NCBI RefSeq assembly: GCF_013386165.1
Contig: NZ_JACAOS010000015.1
Coordinates: forward strand, 445,594-509,593
From: Pseudomonas gingeri
GTDB lineage: Bacteria; Pseudomonadota; Gammaproteobacteria; Pseudomonadales; Pseudomonadaceae
Reading direction: 5' to 3'
DNA length: 64,000 nucleotides
The notes under the pieces are model-generated. The model was not told where the DNA came from, did not search any database, and saw nothing but the letters and a program-made list of their open reading frames with translations. Below are positions 55,278 to 64,000 of the stretch, one piece after another. Position 1 is the stretch's first letter. The number at the start of each line of letters is the position of its first letter. The position numbers and the translations under genes are program-made.

Positions 55278-56274
55278 CCTCAGTATTCTCAACCAGAAAA
55301 AACCTCGCCCTATCGTTTATCAACTTGAAATGAGCCTTATGCTTCTGCAAATCCACTTGAAGGCTCAATACAGCACGTAGAACAGGGAGCGCATTCGCAA
55401 GCAGCCTGAAAATATACGTAGCATAATTTGCATTCAAAAAGATCTTAAGAAATTTATTATCAAGCTTATAACAATAAATTCTATTTTTCAAAAGCAACCG
55501 CCCCATCCACCCCCGCTCCAGCGAAAGCATATGCTCAAAAACCTTCAACTTATCCAAATCAAAATCCGACCCCCTAACCAGGTAAGTCGAACCCGAGGTA
55601 CGACGATAATAAACGTATACATCACGCGATTGATAAAAGCTAACATCCCGATAAATTTCGGCTACTTTCACCATCATCGGAAAATCTTCAGTAACGCTAT
55701 AACTTCTAATATAATTCGAAAGCTCATTATTCAACAAAAACTTCTTATTACAAAATAAATTAGGCGTATTGATGCTACTGATATTTTTCAGACGAGCCAT
55801 AAAGGGCTTATCTTTATAAATAATGTCTGTCGCCAGAATATGAAAAATCGTTGATCTTGAGCCGAGAACTTCTTCATCAATCAATAGCAGCGGCAAGCCA
55901 GAAAAAAAATCATTCGACTTCAGTCGCTCAACTTCTTCAAAGATATTTAAACACGAGTACACATCATCACCCGCGGTTATCTTAAATCGCTCGCCCTCAA
56001 CCAGAGGCCAGATACGAATATAGTTAAAACACGTACCATTATTCGTACCGTCAGCCAAAACCTGGGTGTGACTAAACAAGCCACCGTAAACTGACAACCA
56101 ACGGTTGACCAGAGCAACCGTCTGATCCCGGGAACCGTCATCAGCAACAATCAAATGAAAATCGTAATCATCACCATAACTTTCAATCAAGAACCTTATA
56201 CTTTCAAGGTGCTCGACAATATACAGCTCATGATTAAACGTCAAAACAGCAAACGTAAATTTATTTTTAATCAC
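55264..56274 (-). CDS. GT2-family glycosyltransferase (AT-rich)
   Basis: 336 residues. GT-A fold: FTFAVLTFNHELYIVEHLES, FHLIVADDGSRDQTVALVNR and the DxD region RFKITAGDDVYSCLNIFEEV. The rest is long and Lys/Asn-rich. Its codons are visibly more AT-rich than flanking core genes, a sign of recent transfer. It overlaps the upstream ORF by eight bases, so it is cotranscribed. Donor and acceptor are unknown. Confidence 0.85.
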   Translation of the reverse strand: MIKNKFTFAVLTFNHELYIVEHLESIRFLIESYGDDYDFHLIVADDGSRDQTVALVNRWLSVYGGLFSHTQVLADGTNNGTCFNYIRIWPLVEGERFKITAGDDVYSCLNIFEEVERLKSNDFFSGLPLLLIDEEVLGSRSTIFHILATDIIYKDKPFMARLKNISSINTPNLFCNKKFLLNNELSNYIRSYSVTEDFPMMVKVAEIYRDVSFYQSRDVYVYYRRTSGSTYLVRGSDFDLDKLKVFEHMLSLERGWMGRLLLKNRIYCYKLDNKFLKIFLNANYATYIFRLLANALPVLRAVLSLQVDLQKHKAHFKLINDRARFFLVENTEARAK

Positions 56275-57145
56275 GCGCGATACCTTTTATTATTTTCTTC
56301 AACAAAACCCTATACAAAAAAATAAAAGCTTTAAATCCCACCATTTTGAAACCCAATATAAAAAAATCAATCTTCCATCTTAAGCTGTATTTTCCATCTG
56401 ACAATGACTCACTGGCAATACCTCTCTGGGAAAGATCAATACCCAGACGGTACTTATCCAGAATCGGCGCAATCACACTCAAGACCCATTTTCCTCGGCG
56501 GATGGCACCTCCCAGCATATAATTATAGACAAACGTGTTTTCCCTATCTGCCTGAGCACAATAAAATAACTCATTCCCAGTATAGGTCCGCGCACTACCA
56601 AAAAATTCCCATGCCCACGGTGAGTCCAACTCTCCCGTAAAATCGATAAGTCGCTGGGTTCTCCAAATAGCAGGAGCGGAATTCAATCTATAATCATTCC
56701 GGCTTCCGACCACCTCAAAGCCATCAAGCGATCCATCGTCCTTGTTGACACCCGGTATATGACTAAAATAACAAACGGCAACAGCAGAATGTTCTTTCAT
56801 ATGACGAATACAATCAGCTATCTTAAGCTGATTGACAGGCGCCTCCAGAAGAAAGTCGTCAAACAATGTAATGACAAACTTTGTCTCAACCAATGACAAG
56901 GCTTTGCGCAGACGCCAACCCCAAGGCTTTACAGCGTCTGCCGCGTCTAAATTCAAGGTCCGTAGCTGAAGTCCATCGAAATCAAAAGTCTTACACTCTG
57001 TGTTTAAAATTATGCGACACGGGCAATTAGGCCACATTTCTTTAAACGCATAAAAAAAAGGAAGCCAAACATCTTCGTAACTATCACACGAATTAATAAT
57101 GATAGTGCAGTCTGCCCCACTCACCAAATCAACACTATCAATCAT
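56267..57145 (-). CDS. Putative glycosyltransferase-like protein (AT-rich)
   Basis: 292 residues from the ATG at 57145, directly after GGAGAGG; an ATG-equivalent further upstream would overlap the ABC transporter. CTIIINSCDSYEDVWLPFFY resembles a GT-A start and SLVETKFVITLFDDFLLEAP contains a DDF motif in the place where GT-A enzymes have DxD. WGWRLRKALSLVE precedes it. The C-terminus is hydrophobic and basic (FFILGFKMVGFKAFIFLYRV). I recognise a glycosyltransferase-like outline but not the family. Confidence 0.65.
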   Translation of the reverse strand: MIDSVDLVSGADCTIIINSCDSYEDVWLPFFYAFKEMWPNCPCRIILNTECKTFDFDGLQLRTLNLDAADAVKPWGWRLRKALSLVETKFVITLFDDFLLEAPVNQLKIADCIRHMKEHSAVAVCYFSHIPGVNKDDGSLDGFEVVGSRNDYRLNSAPAIWRTQRLIDFTGELDSPWAWEFFGSARTYTGNELFYCAQADRENTFVYNYMLGGAIRRGKWVLSVIAPILDKYRLGIDLSQRGIASESLSDGKYSLRWKIDFFILGFKMVGFKAFIFLYRVLLKKIIKGIARD

Positions 57146-57188
57146 ACCCTCTCCACCATTATCCAATCGACTCTCAAAGGTACAAAAA

Positions 57189-58949
57189 CTAATCAGCAAT
57201 ACCGCACACCGCCTCGTAAGACCCGCACTTTACTATCACGCCGCCTTCAACTTCGATGACAGTGTCACACGACCTCAAGGTGTTCAGTCGGTGCGCAATG
57301 ACAATAAGCGTTATATCACCACCTAATGCCTCGACAGCACGCATGACTTCCAGTTCAGTTTTACTATCCAGTGCACTGGTCGCTTCATCCAAGATAATAA
57401 CCTTGGCCTCTTTATAAAACGCCCGAGCGATTGCTATACGCTGGCGCTGCCCACCTGACAGAAAAACACCTCGCTCTCCAACCGGCGTTTCATAGCCGCC
57501 AGACCAAGACTCGATCACGTCAGACATCTGAGCCCTTGCTGCCGCACGTCGAACGCGACCGAAGTCTATGTCCTCGTAAGGCACCCCAAAAGCAATATTT
57601 TCAGCGACAGAGGCATCAGATAAGAATATCTGTTGTGGTACGTGGGCAATATTCCCCTGCCAGTTTCGACTGTTGGCTGTGTTTATCTCAACTCCATCGA
57701 CAGAGAAACCGCCCTCTGTCGGCGTTAACAGCCCCATCAAAATATCAATTAACGTACTTTTACCACTGCCCGTCGCGCCCATCAGACCAATTCGACTGCC
57801 TTTGGGAATACGCAAGCTGACATTTTCCAATACCCAAGGGGCATTGCTGCCATAACGATACGACACGGAATCCAACGACAGGTCCTCGTTGAAATCCAGG
57901 GGGGCTCGTGACACCTCCATTTCAGTTTGGTCATTCCCCTCTGGAAGAAGGTCAAGCACATCTCGCAAGGAGTCCTGTGCACCGCTGATACAGGCCCACG
58001 CGGCGTAGGACTGCTGTAGTACCGGCAGCAGACGTTGCGCCGCGAGTGCCAACGCTCCCAACATAGGGATCGAAGCGAGTAACCCTCCAGGCAATTGCGC
58101 AAGGCAGTACGCAAAAACAGCCACCATCAACATACCAAATGATTCTATAGCGAATCGTGGTGAGTTCGCGATGATCTGGATATTGGCTTTGGCTCGACGC
58201 AGTTTGTAATCGGCACTATCAAAATCTTTCCGATAGGTTTTTTGAGAAGAGTCAATAATGACATCACGAATCCCCTCAAGGCTTTCGCTCAATAGTTTGA
58301 GCAACCGATCAGAACTTGCACTCACCTCGTAGCTGTCTTTTTTCAGTTGCTTCCTTGTCACCAGAACAACCGACAGATAAATTCCGGCAAAACTTGAAAA
58401 CGCAAGAAATGCCCCCACCGGCTCAATAAAAAGAACAATAATCAGTATCGCCAACATCATAAAAATCGAACTGACAATGGTCAAAACCGGAAACAGAAAC
58501 TCACGAACGACCGTATCAACTTTATTGAATATAGCTGTTATAACTTCACTGCTATTCCTGGATATATGCTTACTGTAGGGCTGATAGATAATTGTCTTAT
58601 ATATATCGCCCGACAAATCTCCGCCGACCGATGAGCTCAACCTATTCTGCGACCACATCAGTACAAAACGGCTGACACCAGAAAAAATTGCCGCCAACGC
58701 AAAAACAACTGTCAGTGGCAACAGCAATCCGTTGGCAGAAACTATATCGAACCTTTCAAAAATTCCACCCACCAATGGCTGATTCAGAATTTTTTCTGGA
58801 TTAATCAAAACCGCCAAAAATGGGATGATCGCCCCAATGCTCAATATTTCTGCAAATGATGCGACTACCATCAGCCCCATTAATACAAAAAATTGCAGCT
58901 TTCTTTTGAGTGTAAAACACCCCCAAAGACGACCTAACAACTGAATCAT
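57189..58949 (-). CDS. ABC exporter with fused ATPase, PglK-like flippase candidate
   Basis: 586 residues from the ATG at 58949 (GAGTGAG site); an in-frame ATG at 58976 lies inside the preceding gene. Six membrane segments in residues ~10-310 (LMGLMVVASFAEILSIGAII, LTIVSSIFMMLAILIIVLFI), then an ATPase domain: Walker A IGLMGATGSGKSTLIDILMG, signature GVFLSGGQRQRIAIARAF, Walker B VIILDEATSALDSKTELEVM. ABC half-transporters of this size in polysaccharide loci flip lipid-linked oligosaccharides (PglK type). With no Wzx in the window and Wzt lost, it is the best candidate for moving O-units. Confidence 0.88.
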   Translation of the reverse strand: MIQLLGRLWGCFTLKRKLQFFVLMGLMVVASFAEILSIGAIIPFLAVLINPEKILNQPLVGGIFERFDIVSANGLLLPLTVVFALAAIFSGVSRFVLMWSQNRLSSSVGGDLSGDIYKTIIYQPYSKHISRNSSEVITAIFNKVDTVVREFLFPVLTIVSSIFMMLAILIIVLFIEPVGAFLAFSSFAGIYLSVVLVTRKQLKKDSYEVSASSDRLLKLLSESLEGIRDVIIDSSQKTYRKDFDSADYKLRRAKANIQIIANSPRFAIESFGMLMVAVFAYCLAQLPGGLLASIPMLGALALAAQRLLPVLQQSYAAWACISGAQDSLRDVLDLLPEGNDQTEMEVSRAPLDFNEDLSLDSVSYRYGSNAPWVLENVSLRIPKGSRIGLMGATGSGKSTLIDILMGLLTPTEGGFSVDGVEINTANSRNWQGNIAHVPQQIFLSDASVAENIAFGVPYEDIDFGRVRRAAARAQMSDVIESWSGGYETPVGERGVFLSGGQRQRIAIARAFYKEAKVIILDEATSALDSKTELEVMRAVEALGGDITLIVIAHRLNTLRSCDTVIEVEGGVIVKCGSYEAVCGIAD

Positions 58950-58953
58950 CGAC

Positions 58954-60078
58954 TCACTCTTCACAGGAGAAATCATTCACAGCTGTAATGACCATTTCGA
59001 CTTCAGACACGGTCATATCAGGGCTCATCGGCAAGCTCAAGACTTCGCGATGGATAGTCTCGGTCAGCGGATAGTGTTGGCCGTTCCATTCTTTGTAGGC
59101 CTGTTGCTGATGAGGTGGAACAGGATAGTGAATAATTGTCTGAATACCTTGCTCGGCCAAGTACTGCTGCAGGGCATCACGTTGCTGGCAACGAATAACG
59201 AATAGGTGCCACACATGGCTGTCCAACGACAGCGCGGAAACGCCAGCTGCCAAAGGCAGGGTGATCGCCGGGTTGTTGATGCCGTCCATATACAGCTGGG
59301 CAACTTTCCGACGCTGTTCTGTCTGCCGATCCAGATACTTGAGTTTAACGCTCAACATGGCGGCCTGGATCTCATCGAGACGACTGTTTACCCCCTGATA
59401 AAGGTTTTTATATTTTTCGTGAGAGCCATAGTTACGCAATGCACGCAGCGTTTTCGCCAGTTCGTCATCATTCGTGGTGATCGCTCCTGCATCGCCAAGG
59501 GCACCCAGATTTTTTCCCGGGTAGAAGCTGAAGCCCGAGGCATTTCCCCAACTACCGGCTCTACGCCCCTCGTGGCTCGCGCCATGAGCCTGCGCCGAAT
59601 CTTCCAAGACCAGAAGATTGTGGCGTTCCGCCAGAGCCATCAATGCTGTCATGTTGGATAATTGACCATACAAATGGACTGGCATGATGACACGGGTATT
59701 AGCGGTAATGGCAGCCTCCGTGTTAACAGGGCATAGATTATAACTCGTTGCCTCGGGCTCGACCAAGACCGGCACCAAACGATTTTCAGTGATGGCAAGA
59801 ATACTTGCGATGTAGGTATTGGCCGGCACAATAACTTCATCGCCGTCCTTGAGTTTCCCCAACTCCTTCCAGGCACGCAGAGTCAGGTTCAGCGCATCGA
59901 GACCATTGGCAACACCTATGCAATGCTGGCTGCCGCTATAGGCGGAAAATTGCGCTTCGAAAGTTGAAAGTTCTTGCCCACCAATGTACCAACCCGAATC
60001 AATAACGCGAGTGCACGATTCAATCAATTCATCGCGCATCGCCGCATTTATTTTTTTCAAATCGAGAAAACTAATCAT
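58954..60078 (-). CDS. fdtB: Sugar aminotransferase FdtB/QdtB type (DegT/DnrJ/EryC1)
   Basis: 374 residues. PLP-dependent: [20 protein letters not shown] and the PLP lysine in [20 protein letters not shown]. It would aminate the 3-keto group of a dTDP-3-keto-6-deoxyhexose to give a 3-amino sugar. The partner FdtA isomerase gene lies 55 bases upstream, and the pair defines the pathway (FdtA-FdtB to dTDP-Fuc3N, or QdtA-QdtB to dTDP-Qui3N; the two cannot be told apart by eye). RmlA and RmlB and the N-acetyltransferase must be elsewhere. Confidence 0.9.
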   Translation of the reverse strand: MISFLDLKKINAAMRDELIESCTRVIDSGWYIGGQELSTFEAQFSAYSGSQHCIGVANGLDALNLTLRAWKELGKLKDGDEVIVPANTYIASILAITENRLVPVLVEPEATSYNLCPVNTEAAITANTRVIMPVHLYGQLSNMTALMALAERHNLLVLEDSAQAHGASHEGRRAGSWGNASGFSFYPGKNLGALGDAGAITTNDDELAKTLRALRNYGSHEKYKNLYQGVNSRLDEIQAAMLSVKLKYLDRQTEQRRKVAQLYMDGINNPAITLPLAAGVSALSLDSHVWHLFVIRCQQRDALQQYLAEQGIQTIIHYPVPPHQQQAYKEWNGQHYPLTETIHREVLSLPMSPDMTVSEVEMVITAVNDFSCEE

Positions 60079-60133
60079 TTGTCCAGATACCTGATATTTT
60101 TTTCAAAGCTACCGACGGCCAGATCCATAAGTA

Positions 60134-60544
60134 TTATGTCTGTTTCACAGTGGCGACAAAATCAGCATAAGCCCTGATGTAGTCCGACTCGTCATAGTGC
60201 TCACTCGCCAGCACCAGAAGTATGCAGTCGTCGCTAAAGTCATGCATCTCACGCCAGACCATGCTTTCGATCAACAATCCTTGGGTGGGGCTATCCATCC
60301 AGACCTCTTCTCGGACCACACCATCATCAAGCACCATTCGAAACTTTCCAGAAACGCAAATGGCGACTTGTTTCAGATTACGATGCGCGTGGAACCCACG
60401 GCTAACACCTTCGGCCGTTCGATAGATATAATAAACACGCTTAATTTCAAAAGGTATCGCCTTTTCCATACCGATTTCAAGAGCGACCAATGCCCCTCTC
60501 TCATCACCCAGACTTGGGAAATCAATCCATTTGATCAAGCTCAC
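60134..60544 (-). CDS. fdtA: dTDP-6-deoxyhexos-4-ulose 3,4-ketoisomerase, FdtA/QdtA type cupin
   Basis: 136 residues from a GTG at 60544 that overlaps a preceding TGA. Single cupin barrel: CDERGALV-like opening (PSLGDERGALVALEIGMEKA), EIKRVYYIYRTAEGVSRGFH and the catalytic/metal His cluster AHRNLKQVAICVSGKFRMVL, then VWREMHDFSDDCILLVLASE and YDESDYIRAYADF. It moves the 4-keto group of dTDP-4-keto-6-deoxyglucose to C3, before transamination by the neighbouring FdtB. Size and motifs fit the WxcM-like family. Confidence 0.92.
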   Translation of the reverse strand: MSLIKWIDFPSLGDERGALVALEIGMEKAIPFEIKRVYYIYRTAEGVSRGFHAHRNLKQVAICVSGKFRMVLDDGVVREEVWMDSPTQGLLIESMVWREMHDFSDDCILLVLASEHYDESDYIRAYADFVATVKQT

Positions 60545-60644
60545 GTCACACGCCCCACTGTTTCAATTTTTCGTTGGTTGCCTGTAAAACCTGCCAAACC
60601 GGTAGCTGTCTGATAAATCGGTTTTCTCGAGCCCGCAGCACTCA

Positions 60645-60989
60645 CTATGGTAACAAAACCAAGGGCAATAAAAATAACCGACTGCTTATAGGCCACTTCA
60701 GAAAACACCTTGCCACACGACCGAGAGCCTGGTCCACGGCAACGGACGGTACCCACCCCAGCAGCATCAACCTGAAGCGAGCCGCATGGACATAACATTA
60801 CAGCTGGCTAAACCGCAGCTCCAGTCAGTATCTGCGTCAATTACGGATATCTGCTCGACGGATACTCCTACCCTCCGGTGCAACCGTGCGTAAGGCTACC
60901 GTCAGGTCATGGGCTAACTCCGGAGATAGACAATCATACAATGCACGCCCGACAAAGCCGGATACACCGGTTAAAAAGGCCTTGCTCAC
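60645..60989 (-). pseudogene. Decayed NAD-dependent sugar epimerase
   Basis: A GTG at 60989 overlaps the GT4 stop (GTGA) and starts SKAFLTGVSGFVGRALYDCL, an intact Rossmann start. After ~46 residues the frame stops (TGA near 60838). A 7-base insertion-like shift then restores DADTDWSCGLASCNV, and a further shift gives VHAARF. Next comes LGWVPSVAVDQALGRVARCF, which resembles the C-terminal tail of these epimerases, so the middle of the gene is missing. The parent was a WbpV/WbjF-type UDP-sugar epimerase. At least two frameshifts and an internal deletion of about 200 codons make it non-functional. Confidence 0.8.
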
Positions 60990-62239
60990 GGCGTGTCGTT
61001 CCTTCTCAGACTGCTCTTTCGGAATAGCATCTCAAGGCGATCAAATAGGGTCACCTTTGAAAAGTTTTCAACATAGAATTTCCGGCCGGCCTCACCCATT
61101 TTAATGCGTTGCCCAGCCGTAAGCTGTGCCATCGAACGCACAATATTGGCGAGGCCGAGAGCGTCACCGGAGGGACAAGCCATGCCCGCACCGGACTCAA
61201 GAACAACGTTTGCGGCTTCACCATCAATCATTGCAATCACCGGCCTTCCGGAGGCCAGGTACGCTTGTACTTTCCCCGGGATGGTTTTTTCAAAAACTTC
61301 ATTGGTTTTCAAAGACACCAATAAAGCATCCGCTGTCGCAAATAATGCCGGCATTTTCTCCAGAGGATGTCGTCCCAGCAGCAGCACGTTGGTGAGACCC
61401 CGTTCAGCCACTTGCCCACCGAGCCATTCACTGGCACGCCCGTCACCGACAATAACCCAGCGAACAGGTAGTTCATCCCTGATCGACTGCATTGCCTCGA
61501 GAATAGAGGGGAAGTCTTGAGCTTCTCCGATGTTCCCCGCAAAAACGATGGTGAATATCGAATCATCTCGTTTAAGAAGATCCGAAACTGCATCGTTTCT
61601 CGTGGAAAACTCATCTTCTGCCCAGCTGGGAAAATAAATAAGTCGCTCCGGAGAAATGTCTTTGGTGCAGTATTTTCTGACATTTTCGCCAAATGATTTT
61701 GACTGTAAAAGCAGATAATCCGCACGATTGTAGATCCAGGACACCAATCGCCCAACCAAACCCAACAATCGCTTGCTTTTTACCACGCCTACAGCACTTA
61801 GTGTTTCCGGCCAGAGATCAAGCACCCAAATAAACACGGGTATTTTCTTCAAATGGCCGATCACCAATGCAGGAATGGCAGATACGATAGGAGACACGGC
61901 ATACACGAAGATAGCGTCAAACTTCTGGCCCCGCAGCTTGTATGCCCCCAGCACTGAAGCACTGGTAAAAAAAGACAGGTAGTTAAGCACCAACGTTATG
62001 CTATGACGCCCACGCATGAGCATGGGCACCCGAACAACCTGGGCGCCACAATAACTGGAAAATTGTTCGGGATCTTTTTTATAATCTAGGTAGACCCGCC
62101 CCTCCGGATAGTTAGGAACCCCGGTTAACACAGTCACATCATGGCCTTTGGCGACAAAGCCTTCGACCATACTGTTGATGCGCATGTTTTCCGGCCAGAA
62201 ATATTGAGTCACTACCAGAACTTTCAGTGTTTTGTCCAT
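60986..62239 (-). CDS. GT4 glycosyltransferase, WbjE/WbuB-like (L-FucNAc transferase candidate)
   Basis: 417 residues from the ATG at 62239. GT-B fold, family 4: VLVVTQYFWPENMRINSMVE, VTVLTGVPNYPEGRVYLDYK at the N-terminus and the donor-binding half FTIVFAGNIGEAQDFPSILE, EKTIPGKVQAYLASGRPVIA, where the E-x7-E arrangement is typical. It lies after the FucNAc genes capF/wbjC and wbjD, as WbjE (WbuB) does in L-FucNAc loci, which supports transfer of L-FucNAc. Its start lies 15 bases downstream of the WbjD stop. Confidence 0.85.
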   Translation of the reverse strand: MDKTLKVLVVTQYFWPENMRINSMVEGFVAKGHDVTVLTGVPNYPEGRVYLDYKKDPEQFSSYCGAQVVRVPMLMRGRHSITLVLNYLSFFTSASVLGAYKLRGQKFDAIFVYAVSPIVSAIPALVIGHLKKIPVFIWVLDLWPETLSAVGVVKSKRLLGLVGRLVSWIYNRADYLLLQSKSFGENVRKYCTKDISPERLIYFPSWAEDEFSTRNDAVSDLLKRDDSIFTIVFAGNIGEAQDFPSILEAMQSIRDELPVRWVIVGDGRASEWLGGQVAERGLTNVLLLGRHPLEKMPALFATADALLVSLKTNEVFEKTIPGKVQAYLASGRPVIAMIDGEAANVVLESGAGMACPSGDALGLANIVRSMAQLTAGQRIKMGEAGRKFYVENFSKVTLFDRLEMLFRKSSLRRNDTP

Positions 62240-62254
62240 CAACTGCGAACTCAA

Positions 62255-63385
62255 TCAGTATTGCTTCCAGACAGTACGCATGACATAGTCACGGTAGCTG
62301 TGAATGATCCTCACGACCTTCTCCGCGACGTTGGGCATGCTGTAATCAGCAACTTGCCGCAAGCTCCGCTCTGCCCCCCGGTGCTGGCTCTCCAGAACCT
62401 GCAAACCCTGCAACGCACGATCAACTTCCAGCCCGACCATCATGACCGCAGCCTCCTCCATACCTTCAGGACGCTCGTGGGCTTCACGAATATTCAGCGC
62501 TGGGAAATTGAGGATCGACGACTCCTCATTGATAGTGCCGCTATCGGACAACACAGCCTTGGCCGTTAGTTGGAGCTTGTTGTAATCCTTGAAGCCCAGG
62601 GGCTTGAGCAGGCGTACGTTCTCATGAAAGGTCACCCCCATCGCGTCCACTCGCTTCTGCGTGCGCGGGTGAGTAGAGACAATAACCGGCAAGTCGTAGT
62701 GAGCCGCCACGGTGTTCAACACATCCACCAGCTTGAGGAAGTTTTTGTCGGAGTCGATGTTCTCTTCACGATGAGCACTGACCACAAAAAACTGACCCGC
62801 TTCGAGCCCTAGTCTAGCCAGAACATCAGAAGACTCGATCCCCCCCCGATAATGGTTGAGCACCTCGAACATCGGGCTGCCGGTCTTGATTGTCATGTCC
62901 GGCGCTAGCCCCTCGCGCAACAGATAATCCCGAGCAATGGAGCTGTACGTCAGGTTTATATCAGCCGTGTGGTCGACTATCCGACGATTGATTTCCTCAG
63001 GAACACGCATATCAAAACAACGATTACCGGCTTCCATATGGAAAGTAGGAATCTTGCGGCGCTTGGCGGGGATGACAGCCATGCAGCTATTCGTATCGCC
63101 CAAAACCAGCAGCGCTTCCGGTTTTTCTTCTTCGAGGACGCGATCCACAGCGATGATCACGTTGCCGATGGTCTGCGCACCACTGGCACCGGCAGCGTTC
63201 AGAAAGTGATCCGGCTTTCGAATACCGAGATCCTGGAAGAAGATCTCATTCAATTCATAGTCGTAATTCTGCCCCGTGTGCACCAGCACATGCTCACAAT
63301 GCTGATCCAATTCGGCGATGACGCGAGAAAGCCGAATGATTTCAGGCCGAGTTCCAACTACCGTAACAATTTTAAGTTTTTTCAT
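62255..63385 (-). CDS. wbjD: UDP-sugar 2-epimerase for L-FucNAc synthesis (WbjD/FnlC type)
   Basis: 376 residues. Same fold as WecB but a distinct lineage: KIVTVVGTRPEIIRLSRVIA, VHTGQNYDYELNEIFFQDLG, the signature HMEAGNRCFDMRVPEEINRR and SDSGTINEESSILNFPALNI. It converts UDP-2-acetamido-2,6-dideoxy-L-talose to UDP-L-FucNAc after WbjB and WbjC. WbjC (CapF) lies next upstream. The similarity of the neighbourhood to P. aeruginosa O11-type loci supports this role. Confidence 0.9.
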   Translation of the reverse strand: MKKLKIVTVVGTRPEIIRLSRVIAELDQHCEHVLVHTGQNYDYELNEIFFQDLGIRKPDHFLNAAGASGAQTIGNVIIAVDRVLEEEKPEALLVLGDTNSCMAVIPAKRRKIPTFHMEAGNRCFDMRVPEEINRRIVDHTADINLTYSSIARDYLLREGLAPDMTIKTGSPMFEVLNHYRGGIESSDVLARLGLEAGQFFVVSAHREENIDSDKNFLKLVDVLNTVAAHYDLPVIVSTHPRTQKRVDAMGVTFHENVRLLKPLGFKDYNKLQLTAKAVLSDSGTINEESSILNFPALNIREAHERPEGMEEAAVMMVGLEVDRALQGLQVLESQHRGAERSLRQVADYSMPNVAEKVVRIIHSYRDYVMRTVWKQY

Positions 63386-63485
63386 CGTAAAACTCTATTA
63401 AAACCTTTAACAACGCAGAGCGGTTCGACAGGCTCATTGACAATTGGCCTATCACCGGCTATCGACTCCACCCCGACACCGAATA

Positions 63486-64000
63486 CTACAATGATGACTC
63501 TAGTGGCATCGCATAAGTATCGGGGCGCTCACGATCAAAAATTTCATTTGCCCACAACATCACGATCATCTCATGCTCACCGACGTTCGTAATATCATGA
63601 GTCCAGCCTGGCACCGTCTCGACGACTTGCGGGCGCTCACCAGTAGTGACCAGCTCGTAAAATTCCTCGGAGACAATATGACGAAAACGAAAACGGGCTT
63701 CGCCCTTGATCACTAAAAACTTTTCAGTTTTCGAATGGTGATAATGACCGCCACGCGTAACACCAGGATGTGCCGTGAAATAAGAGAATTGGCCGCTGTC
63801 GCCAGTCTTGAGCATCTCGACGAAAACACCCCGTGGGTCACCATACTTAGGTACCTCATACGTGAAGCTTTCCACCGGTAAATAACTTACGTAGGTAGAA
63901 TACAAGGCTCGAACCAGCCCCGTTCCGACCGGCTCACTGATAAGCGTACTACGGCTATCACGAAAAGCATTCAACTGCTCCGCCAATTCACCAACGCTAA
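63486..64000 (-). CDS. wbjC: CapF/WbjC-type bifunctional reductase, C-terminal part; 5' end outside the window
   Basis: The minus strand is open from the stop at 63486 past position 64000, in frame with SVGELAEQLNAFRDSRSTLI. The visible part is the C-terminal cupin domain (FEYEVPKYGDPRGVF-like, HPGVTRGGHYHHSKTEKFLV, IKGEARFRFRH with three metal-binding histidines). The N-terminal SDR reductase domain lies beyond the window. CapF makes UDP-2-acetamido-2,6-dideoxy-L-talose, the substrate of WbjD. The apparent start at 63986 is a TTG inside the gene and should not be used. Confidence 0.9.
   Translation of the reverse strand, partial: SVGELAEQLNAFRDSRSTLISEPVGTGLVRALYSTYVSYLPVESFTYEVPKYGDPRGVFVEMLKTGDSGQFSYFTAHPGVTRGGHYHHSKTEKFLVIKGEARFRFRHIVSEEFYELVTTGERPQVVETVPGWTHDITNVGEHEMIVMLWANEIFDRERPDTYAMPLESSL

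Noticed and set aside
63486..63986. Complete 166-residue gene starting at 63986
   Set aside because: The frame continues to 64000 with CapF-like sequence, so this is the C-terminal part of a longer gene.

Overview
The window is a Pseudomonas chromosome segment, most likely from the P. fluorescens group. The evidence is the gene order smc-zipA-ligA next to a GntR-xdhA-xdhB-xdhC-guaD purine-catabolism block, many short REP palindromes ending in GGAGCGAGCTTGCTCGCGAT-type sequence, a wbpM/wbpL O-antigen end module, and moderate-to-high GC core genes with REP-filled spacers.

Layout. 1-8 kb: a truncated PAS-GGDEF gene, a small XRE regulator, a DMT exporter with divergent LysR regulator, a DUF2167 membrane protein, an unknown membrane protein, a YbhB-like protein with an AraC regulator. 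8-13.5 kb: an accessory stretch that looks antibacterial or toxin related. It holds a CNF/BLF1-like deamidase candidate (8013-8654), the 4.5S RNA gene, a DUF3380 muramidase with a putative periplasmic immunity protein, a DUF6124 gene behind a long structured-looking leader, and a Tae4-Tai4 type VI amidase effector/immunity pair. 13.6-38 kb: mostly core genes: a zinc-ribbon metallopeptidase, ligA, zipA, smc, purine catabolism (xdhABC, guaD) with two GntR regulators, a BenE-type transporter, a chemoreceptor, a MocR regulator, two oxidoreductases and pyrF. 38.5-41.5 kb: an ethanolamine-type permease, a DUF2897 gene, a TetR regulator and a comEA-like gene.

41.8-64 kb is a surface-polysaccharide (O-antigen) locus with three blocks in different orientations. 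The right block (minus strand) makes UDP-L-FucNAc-type precursors (capF/wbjC, wbjD), has a WbjE/WbuB-like transferase, a decayed epimerase, the FdtA/FdtB pair for a dTDP-3-amino-3,6-dideoxyhexose, an ABC exporter resembling an oligosaccharide flippase, and AT-rich glycosyltransferases. The middle block (plus strand) carries wzm with only a 36-codon stump of wzt, two related glycosyltransferases, wecB and cysC. The left block (minus strand) is the usual end: GT2, epimerase, wbpL, wbpM, followed by a plus-strand multi-spanning GT-C-like protein and comEA. The stump of wzt, the scrambled epimerase, and the inverted middle block show that this locus has been rebuilt by recombination.

REP palindromes of three sequence variants sit in at least ten spacers, usually as inverted pairs. 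No tRNA, rRNA, CRISPR array, complete insertion sequence or prophage was seen.
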